Origin: an uncultured Lachnospiraceae bacterium | Lineage (GTDB): Bacteria; Bacillota; Clostridia; Lachnospirales; Lachnospiraceae | Length of the DNA: 11,119 nucleotides | Assembly: GCA_947175305.1 (NCBI GenBank) | Contig: CAMWMO010000007.1 | Location: 1-11,119 of the forward strand | Direction: 5' to 3' | Shown: positions 6,279 to 11,119 of the stretch, piece by piece | Layout: each line of letters begins with the position of its first letter | Numbering within the stretch: the stretch's first letter is position 1 | The notes under the pieces: generated by a model | Database searches by the model: none | Told to the model about the DNA's origin: nothing | The model's input: only the letters and a program-made list of their open reading frames with translations | Made by a program: the position numbers and the translations under genes

Positions 6279-7201
6279 TCCACCTTCTTTCCAACCATCT
6301 GCCCCGCAAGGAACTCATATCCTTTTGCGTTGGCGCACAAGTCACAGTCATAGGCTGTATGGCTCCGGTACTTTCCAGCATGGTCACGGGCCATCAGCGC
6401 ACCGCCACCCACATAGATGATGTTGATATACTCCATATCATAGCCACGTTCCGCAAGTTCCAGTTCCAAGGAATGTATCCTTTCACGCATCATCCCCCGG
6501 ATCAGTTCTGCATAGACCACAGGCAGGTTGCTTTCTTCTTTTAACAACACCTTCATCACCTCATGTTCCGGTATGTCCTTCCCTGTCTGCACTTTCATAT
6601 CCCGCTGGATCTCTTTGATCCATTTGACCATAGCCTTTTCGATCGTAATGGATTTACTCTCTACCGGGAATCCGTTCCGTACATAGACAACATCCGTCGT
6701 CTTGCTCCCGATATCCACGATCAGGTAATCGTCCTTCATATTGCCTAGCCTCGATGCAATCGCCGAATAACACTGCGGACAGACGATCACTTTTACAATA
6801 GTCACAGAATAATCTTCTCCCTCATAGGAAAAATCCAGTATATTCTCTCTGTTATAGTAGTCGATCAGTTTTAACTTGTCCCTTCCATAATTGGAGAAGG
6901 GCAAGCCAACCGCAAGTACGATCTCTGCTTTATGAAGTCTCTCTTTTCTAAGTTCCATTGCAATTCCCGTCATTGTCCGCAGCCTTGCCGATTCATCTGA
7001 TACCTTATCTTCCGTGATCGCAGTCCTTCCTTCCCCCACCTTAAAATACTCCCCGTCATAGAACAGGGAGTTTTCCTTTAATGTCGGCTCTGCACTTCCA
7101 AGCATATGTACGCCGTTGTCAAATATGAAATTTGCTGTCTTTCCAAGCTGGTAGCCGTCATCAAATCCTATAATGCTTGTTTCATTTTCTAATCTGATCA
7201 T
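6275..7201 (-). CDS. parM: ParM/StbA-like actin-fold segregation ATPase
   Basis: 308 aa, the usual size of the ParM/Alp family. Actin-fold nucleotide motifs are visible: phosphate-1 loop IIGFDDGYQLGKT (10-22), phosphate-2 loop YLIVDIGSKTTDVVYV (159-174, with D163 and D170), and the adenosine motif IYVGGGALM (262-270). AVGLPFSNYG (97-106) matches the conserved VGLP segment of the family. A CPQC pair (141-144) is seen, but no metal site is implied. Such proteins form ATP-driven filaments that push plasmid copies apart through ParR and a centromere. A GGAGAAAGGAAG site precedes the ATG, which also overlaps the stop of a 14-codon leader. Presence of parMR argues that the element is, at least at times, a low-copy autonomous replicon. 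Confidence 0.85.
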   Translation of the reverse strand: MIRLENETSIIGFDDGYQLGKTANFIFDNGVHMLGSAEPTLKENSLFYDGEYFKVGEGRTAITEDKVSDESARLRTMTGIAMELRKERLHKAEIVLAVGLPFSNYGRDKLKLIDYYNRENILDFSYEGEDYSVTIVKVIVCPQCYSAIASRLGNMKDDYLIVDIGSKTTDVVYVRNGFPVESKSITIEKAMVKWIKEIQRDMKVQTGKDIPEHEVMKVLLKEESNLPVVYAELIRGMMRERIHSLELELAERGYDMEYINIIYVGGGALMARDHAGKYRSHTAYDCDLCANAKGYEFLAGQMVGKKVE

Positions 7202-7242
7202 CTTCTTCTCTTCCTTTCTCCTGTCATCCTGATTCTTTCCAT
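7198..7242 (-). CDS. 14-residue basic leader peptide coupled to parM
   Basis: The best ribosome site upstream of parM, ACAGGAGG, serves not parM but an ATG at 7242 that reads MERIRMTGERKRRR and stops at 7198 in an ATGA overlap with the parM start. The peptide is strongly basic. Translation of it would bring ribosomes onto parM, so it may set the parM level. It could also be a chance ORF, with the ribosome site a leftover of an older start. Confidence 0.4.
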   Translation of the reverse strand: MERIRMTGERKRRR

Positions 7243-7265
7243 TGTCGAAAACCTCCTGTAAAGAA

Positions 7266-7298
7266 TAGAAAATCCCGTGCCGTAAATGGCACAGGGAT
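7266..7298 (-). terminator. hairpin copy 2: terminator or attenuator in front of parM
   Basis: On the minus strand ATCCCTGTGCC (7298-7288), loop ATTTAC, and GGCACGGGAT (7281-7272), with one bulged base, are followed by TTTTCT. It lies beyond the end of the polymerase unit but only about 14 nt before the AGGAGG of the parM leader, leaving no room for a promoter in between. It therefore either ends the upstream transcript or attenuates the parMR transcript itself. Confidence 0.6.
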
Positions 7299-7362
7299 CA
7301 CTAATAGTATCATGATAATAATATATATCTTGGAGTATGGCTCATACGCCTATCACCATAAA

Positions 7363-7418
7363 AATATTCCATATAGAATATTGATATTCCAAAATAGAAT
7401 ATTTCCATAACATGACAA
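7363..7418 (-). promoter_or_regulatory. twin palindromes overlapping a candidate parM promoter
   Basis: Two tandem palindromes lie exactly 20 nt apart: AATATTC-CATATA-GAATATT (7363-7382) and GATATTC-CAAAATA-GAATATT (7383-7403). On the minus strand a candidate promoter, TTGTCA (7418-7413), 16 nt, TATTTT (7396-7391), overlaps the second. The arrangement is typical of an autoregulated partition promoter bound by ParR or another RHH protein. An alternative reading is that this, rather than the boxes after parR, is the centromere. The rest of 7202-7476 holds AT-rich sequence and hairpin copy 2. Confidence 0.5.
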
Positions 7419-7476
7419 GTGTGCAAGCAGCATAAAATCGCCTTTTTCCACATACTAACCTGAACAGATATTCATG

Positions 7477-7788
7477 TTACCGATAGATTAACACCCACCT
7501 GTTCTCTTCCTTATAATAGATCAACTGTACATCGATCTTCTGCTCTAAGATCGTTATGATGCAGTCAAACTCCAATGACCGCACCCCGGCATACCTCTTT
7601 TCCTCCTGTGTGAGCACCTGGATCTGGCGGACTGTACGTATCTCACCATCCTCATCCTCGATCTTCAGCATGAGCGGTGTCACCTTACCCTTGCTGGTAA
7701 ACCAGCATTGACAGGCTATCTCTCTCTGCTTTCCCTTAATGAAACCGTCATCTGCCTTCTGTGTATTCGTACCTATCCCAAATGCCAT
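7477..7788 (-). CDS. small conserved-looking protein downstream of Y-family polymerase
   Basis: 103 aa, soluble, starting MAFGIGTNTQKADDG. The protein has a mixed, beta-rich looking sequence (KVTPLMLKIEDEDGEIRTV, 35-53; KIDVQLIYYKEENRWVLIYR at the end) and no recognised domain or motif. Its ATG follows the polymerase stop by 16 nt, with GAGAGGGG upstream, so both genes should be on one SOS-regulated mRNA. By position it could be an accessory factor of the polymerase or of damage tolerance. That role is inferred only from gene order. Confidence 0.7.
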   Translation of the reverse strand: MAFGIGTNTQKADDGFIKGKQREIACQCWFTSKGKVTPLMLKIEDEDGEIRTVRQIQVLTQEEKRYAGVRSLEFDCIITILEQKIDVQLIYYKEENRWVLIYR

Positions 7789-7804
7789 GTTATCCCATCC
7801 CCTC

Positions 7805-9073
7805 TCACTCTATCGTTATCCTGTCATAATCTACCGTCCGTTTCTCTCTGGAGATCCCCCCGCTCATATGGTCTATTGGCTGCTTGATAAAAGAAGCCCT
7901 CATGACCGAATCCATACCGTAACGCTTCCTCAAAGAATCCACAGTTTTATCCAGTTTCTCCAGCTTGTCATAATCAATTTCATCAAATAACGTGGGCTGC
8001 CTGTAAAAATCACCACTTATCACTCTGCTTGTGTGTATCCCTAAATGTCTGATCGGCCCGTAGTTCCACCGTTCCAGAAACAGTTCACGGGCTGCCTGAT
8101 AGATCTCCCATGTAAGATTGGTAGCTGTCTGTAATACCTTCTGATGGGAAACATAGGATAAGTCTTTGTATTTGATACCCACGGACACCACTTCTATCCG
8201 TACATTATCTTCCCTCAAGCGGTTCCCTACCGTCTCCGCCAGTGCCAGAAGCACCCTGTCAGCCGTCTCTGCATCCGTCACATCGTATGGCGTAGTCGTG
8301 GAGTTGCCATATCCTTTATTAGCCGGAGGCTGATCTAATACGGGCGAAAGGTCTATCCCGTTAGCAAAGCCCCATATGACCTCTCCCTGCTTCTTTAGGA
8401 TACTTTTCAGCCACGCTGGATCGGCTGTGGCCAGTTCTCCTATGGTCTTGATCCCGACGTCGAACAGTTTCTTAGCCGTAGCCCTTCCCACGAAAAGCAA
8501 TTCGGATACAGGAAGCGGCCACATCTTACTCTGTATCTCTTCCGGGTATAAAGTGTGTACCATATCAGGCTTCTTAAAGTCGCTTGCCATCTTAGCGAGC
8601 AGCTTGTTACCGGATACACCAATATTTACCGTAAACCCCAGTTCTTCTTTGATGCGGTCTTTGATCTGCTCTGCCACCTCAACCGGCTCCCCGAACAGCC
8701 GGCAGCTTGCGGTCATATCCACAAATGCTTCATCGATACTGTACTGCTCCACAATGTCGGAATATTCCCGCAGGATATCCATAAATGCAGCAGAACACTT
8801 CTCATACAAGCTGTAATTGGGCGGCACCAGAACCAGATTCGGACATTTCCTCTGCGCCTCCAATATGGTCTCTCCGGTCTGGATGCCGTATTTCTTCGCA
8901 GGTATTGACTTCGCTAAGATTATCCCATGACGCATAGCCATATCTCCGCCTACGGCAGATGGGATCTCCCTCAGATCCTGCCTGCCGCCTTTATGGGCCA
9001 TACGATAAACAGCCTCCCACGACAGGAAGGCTGAATTTACGTCGATATGAAATATGATATTATTCACACACAT
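7805..9073 (-). CDS. Y-family (DinB/UvrX-like) translesion DNA polymerase
   Basis: 422 aa. Motifs in order: IFHIDVNSAFLSWEAV with metal ligand D11 and probable steric gate F16; YSIDEAFVDMT with D114 and E115; VNIGVSGNKLLAKMASDFKKPD (149-170); the helix-hairpin-helix region LLFVGRATAKKLFDVGIKTIGELA (192-215); a little-finger domain (about 255-355); and QPTLF (359-363), a match to the beta-clamp binding pentapeptide. It copies past damaged bases at low fidelity. Its form fits the UvrX/DinB-like polymerases of Gram-positive plasmids and conjugative elements rather than the chromosomal DinB. GAGG lies 6 nt before the ATG at 9073; a GTG two codons later is the alternative start. A LexA box lies in the promoter. 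The 103-aa gene follows in the same operon. Confidence 0.92.
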   Translation of the reverse strand: MCVNNIIFHIDVNSAFLSWEAVYRMAHKGGRQDLREIPSAVGGDMAMRHGIILAKSIPAKKYGIQTGETILEAQRKCPNLVLVPPNYSLYEKCSAAFMDILREYSDIVEQYSIDEAFVDMTASCRLFGEPVEVAEQIKDRIKEELGFTVNIGVSGNKLLAKMASDFKKPDMVHTLYPEEIQSKMWPLPVSELLFVGRATAKKLFDVGIKTIGELATADPAWLKSILKKQGEVIWGFANGIDLSPVLDQPPANKGYGNSTTTPYDVTDAETADRVLLALAETVGNRLREDNVRIEVVSVGIKYKDLSYVSHQKVLQTATNLTWEIYQAARELFLERWNYGPIRHLGIHTSRVISGDFYRQPTLFDEIDYDKLEKLDKTVDSLRKRYGMDSVMRASFIKQPIDHMSGGISREKRTVDYDRITIE

Positions 9074-9095
9074 TCACTTCCTCGGTTGGAATTTT

Positions 9096-9124
9096 ATTAT
9101 AGCAAACGTATGTTCGATTTGCAA
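9096..9124 (-). promoter_or_regulatory. SOS promoter with LexA (DinR) box for the Y-family polymerase
   Basis: On the minus strand TTGCAA (9124-9119), a 17-nt spacer and TATAAT (9101-9096) form a near-consensus sigma-A promoter. The spacer contains CGAACATACGTTTG (9116-9103), which fits the Gram-positive LexA/DinR consensus CGAAC-N4-GTTYG. LexA bound there would cover the space between -35 and -10 and block transcription until DNA damage. The start codon is about 20 nt beyond the -10. Confidence 0.9.
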
Positions 9125-9131
9125 GAGGGAA

Positions 9132-9746
9132 CTATTGGGAATTTTCTACAGGAAACAGGCTCATCTGTTCAAAATCGGATCTCCGTTCCAGCAAGGCAGG
9201 CCTTTTCTGCAAGAGTGCTTCCGTCAGATCGTCCTCAAACAGCCATTTTTCTATCTCATCCTGTTCTAATAGCAAGGGCATCCTGTCATGGACAGGCTTC
9301 ATGGATTCGTTGGCCGCCGATGTCAGGATCACGAACCTGTCCTCATCCTGATAACGGTTATAGAGTCCTGCCATGTAAAGGATAGGCTGTCCCTCTCTAT
9401 AAAAGATATTTTTCTCTTTATTCTTGTTCCATTCATAGAACCAGGCAGCGGGAACAACTACCCTCCGATGCTCTGCACTTTCCTTGAACATCTTTTTGTC
9501 CAGGGCTGATTCACTTCTTGCATTAAAGATGAGCTGCCTGCCACTAAAGCCGGGGAAACCCCATCTCTTCCATCTGCAACATATATCATTATGATCGGCT
9601 GCGATCACCGGCGCGACCTCGGACGGGTGGATATCTCCCGCCTGCAGATGAATATTTTCAGCTTTCTGTATCTTCTCATCAACCTGTCTTATCAGCTTTT
9701 CTATTTCTCTGGCTGTATCATCATCCACGTAATAGCGTCCACACAT
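9132..9746 (-). CDS. yedK: SRAP (YedK/HMCES-type) abasic-site-binding protein
   Basis: 204 aa, the normal size of the SRAP (SOS response-associated peptidase) family. The key residues are in place: C2 in MCGRYY, N75 in FNARSES, E105 in WFYEW, and H153 in PVHDRMP; N75 and E105 even have the same numbers as in E. coli YedK. The family forms a thiazolidine crosslink through Cys2 to abasic sites in ssDNA, shielding them. Cys2 must be exposed by removal of Met1, so the start is the ATG at 9746 (AGG 7 nt upstream) rather than 9770. The C-terminus carries QMSLF (194-198), resembling a beta-clamp binding motif. It lies 58 nt before the SOS polymerase start. It has its own candidate promoter and no LexA box was seen there. 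Confidence 0.92.
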   Translation of the reverse strand: MCGRYYVDDDTAREIEKLIRQVDEKIQKAENIHLQAGDIHPSEVAPVIAADHNDICCRWKRWGFPGFSGRQLIFNARSESALDKKMFKESAEHRRVVVPAAWFYEWNKNKEKNIFYREGQPILYMAGLYNRYQDEDRFVILTSAANESMKPVHDRMPLLLEQDEIEKWLFEDDLTEALLQKRPALLERRSDFEQMSLFPVENSQ

Positions 9747-9799
9747 AAGTTTACCTACTACCCCACTCAATAATTGCTTGGCTCACTTGGCTTGCATAT

Positions 9800-9828
9800 A
9801 TTATAACTCTGATTGAATATTCTATCCA
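9800..9828 (-). promoter_or_regulatory. candidate promoter of the SRAP gene
   Basis: On the minus strand a perfect TATAAT (9805-9800) lies 17 nt after TGGATA (9828-9823), about 55 nt before the SRAP start and just beyond the upstream terminator. No LexA box is seen, so this gene may be constitutive, unlike the polymerase after it. Confidence 0.45.
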
Positions 9829-9841
9829 TCAGATAATACTT

Positions 9842-9870
9842 AAAATAATAAGGGTGTTCAGAGAACACCC
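9842..9870 (-). terminator. rho-independent terminator after the DUF4238-like gene
   Basis: A perfect 8-bp stem, GGGTGTTC with GAACACCC (9852-9859 and 9863-9870), around a 3-nt loop is followed on the minus strand by TTATTATTTT. It is about 35 nt past the stop of the DUF4238-like gene and isolates it from the repair genes. Confidence 0.88.
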
Positions 9871-9904
9871 CCATCATAAATTTCATCAGACTATATTTTC
9901 TCCC

Positions 9905-11107
9905 TTATACTTCAAATATCTTTTCTATTACCTCCTTATCGTGCCTATTTGTTATGTTCTCCTGTGGTCCCTGATATTCTAATATAGAATCCTCTGTAAC
10001 CAAAACTCCCGGAATCGAATAATTTACAATTCTTGGATTTTGCGTTTCTCTTAATATCCGCGCAGCATTTTCATATTTCTTCATGCAACACTTCTTATAC
10101 TTAATTCCACTTCCACAAACGCAGAAATCATTTCTTTCTAATTTACCCTTTATATCTTTAATATAGGTAGACATATATTCATAAGAATGCGCATTCATAT
10201 CTTTATCTTCATCATATAAAAAGACTTCCCTTTTTATTATCCTGTCCTGAATGCTTCCATCACTATATTTCATTATACATTTTATTGGCCTGTATGATTC
10301 AGTTGGAACACTCTTAACTCGCTCTAATTCACTTTCACTTTTTCCAACGCATTTCACGTAAGAATTTTGAAATATCACATCATTTATCTCATTAACACTA
10401 TCATCATTTAATACAGAGAACACGTTATCATTAATATAAGAAGGGATCCTTCCGTTGTAAAAGACAATATAAAACTTTGATGTTAGTGGTATCAAGATCA
10501 TTGTTTCTTTCATACCTATTTGTCGATTTGAAGCATTGGAAAATCTGTTTTTATACATCAATGCAACAGTAGAAACATATTGGTCGCTCAACAAAAACCG
10601 TTCTTCCTCATCAACAATTATTCCACACCTATAATAATTACAAATGGTATCTTTCAAGCCACGAATATAATTAACATCCATTATATTCAAAAGCATTCTT
10701 TCAACTTTCGTATTTTTAGGTTCTTCAGCATCCAGTGAATATTCCTCTAACAATGCACCACTGCGAAAATAGAAAAGAAGTACATAGGGAATAATACTTT
10801 TAATTGTTTTCATATGTCCAATTATGCTTTGTTTGTTTTCATAACTATTTTCTATTTCACAAATCAGCCCATCAATTAACGGAAATGCTTTTGATTCAAA
10901 TTTTGCAAATATATTTTCAATAGTATTTGTTTTAATTCTTGGATGTTCGTATACAAATTTTTGTGACATCGTATTATCAATACGTTTTTTAGATACTATT
11001 GTTTTCTCAATAAATAATTCGAATATTTTATTTTGCTCATCACTGAAATGCTTTAACACACCTTGCGAAACATAATGTTGGTTTTTTGTAATATTCAGTC
11101 CAATCAC
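9905..11107 (-). CDS. DUF4238-like protein with C-terminal SEC-C zinc motif
   Basis: 400 aa. The N-terminus KNQHYVSQGVLKHFS (8-22) matches the QHYxPQxxLxxF signature of DUF4238, and the central FLLSDQYV (171-178) with ETMILIPLTSKFYIVFY (201-217) matches its SDNPV and PLS blocks. The C-terminal region has a SEC-C zinc-binding motif, FCVCGSGIKYKKCC (C329, C331, C340, C341), and a tail of about 60 residues. DUF4238 has no firmly established activity. SEC-C is a small zinc finger often appended to nucleic-acid or chaperone-linked proteins. The gene is clearly more AT-rich than the repair genes and is a single transcription unit with its own terminator, like a cargo gene. The start is GTG at 11107 with only GGA directly upstream; an in-frame stop at 11116-11114 rules out an earlier start. 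Confidence 0.68.
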   Translation of the reverse strand: MIGLNITKNQHYVSQGVLKHFSDEQNKIFELFIEKTIVSKKRIDNTMSQKFVYEHPRIKTNTIENIFAKFESKAFPLIDGLICEIENSYENKQSIIGHMKTIKSIIPYVLLFYFRSGALLEEYSLDAEEPKNTKVERMLLNIMDVNYIRGLKDTICNYYRCGIIVDEEERFLLSDQYVSTVALMYKNRFSNASNRQIGMKETMILIPLTSKFYIVFYNGRIPSYINDNVFSVLNDDSVNEINDVIFQNSYVKCVGKSESELERVKSVPTESYRPIKCIMKYSDGSIQDRIIKREVFLYDEDKDMNAHSYEYMSTYIKDIKGKLERNDFCVCGSGIKYKKCCMKKYENAARILRETQNPRIVNYSIPGVLVTEDSILEYQGPQENITNRHDKEVIEKIFEV

Positions 11108-11119
11108 TCCATTCTATAT

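Noticed and set aside
8376..8816. 146-codon plus-strand ORF
   Set aside because: It lies wholly antisense to the well-conserved Y-family polymerase and is Ser/Leu/Ile-rich, as expected for a shadow frame.
9747..9770. 8-residue N-terminal extension of the SRAP protein
   Set aside because: The catalytic cysteine must be residue 2, which requires the start at 9746.
1..11119. CRISPR array, tRNA, rRNA or insertion sequence
   Set aside because: No regularly spaced repeats, cloverleaf, rRNA-like sequence, transposase or terminal inverted repeats were seen on reading both strands.

Overview
The window looks like accessory DNA of a Gram-positive, low-to-moderate GC Clostridia-type bacterium, most likely a Lachnospiraceae relative, and most probably part of a plasmid or a large integrative/conjugative element. 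The basis is AGGAGG-type ribosome binding sites before most genes, a textbook Firmicutes LexA (DinR) box, and gene families typical of such elements: actin-type partition (ParM/ParR), DUF932, a YqaJ-type exonuclease with a Rad52-like annealing protein, an LPD28 protein, a Y-family polymerase and an SRAP protein. No replication initiator, relaxase, integrase, rRNA or tRNA was seen, so the replicon type cannot be settled. The genus-level placement is an inference.

Every supported gene is on the minus strand, so transcription runs from high to low coordinates. From the right: (1) an AT-rich gene for a DUF4238-like protein with a C-terminal SEC-C zinc motif (9905-11107), closed by a strong terminator; (2) a DNA-damage block, with an SRAP/YedK-type abasic-site protein (9132-9746), then a Y-family polymerase (7805-9073) whose promoter carries a LexA box between -35 and -10, and a small partner of unknown function (7477-7788); (3) a segregation block with twin palindromes, a hairpin, a 14-codon leader ORF, parM (6275-7201), parR (5898-6278), a cluster of TGTTGCAGAT-like boxes, and a second copy of the hairpin; (4) a single LPD28-like gene (5279-5557); (5) an AT-rich three-gene unit of a Mor-like regulator and two membrane proteins carrying zinc ribbons at opposite ends (3338-5121), closed by a terminator; (6) a recombination block with a 36-codon peptide gene (2907-3017), DUF932 (1797-2729), one or two tiny ORFs, YqaJ exonuclease (537-1466) and the N-terminal part of a Rad52-like annealing protein (1-521, running off the window).

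Taken together this is a maintenance-and-repair region: partition keeps the element, the exonuclease/annealase pair recombines it, and the SOS-controlled polymerase with SRAP helps tolerate damage. The least explained parts are the zinc-ribbon membrane pair, the DUF4238/SEC-C gene, the small hydrophobic peptides, and the non-coding architecture around parMR (box cluster, twin palindromes, duplicated hairpin). These are the best places to look for something undescribed.
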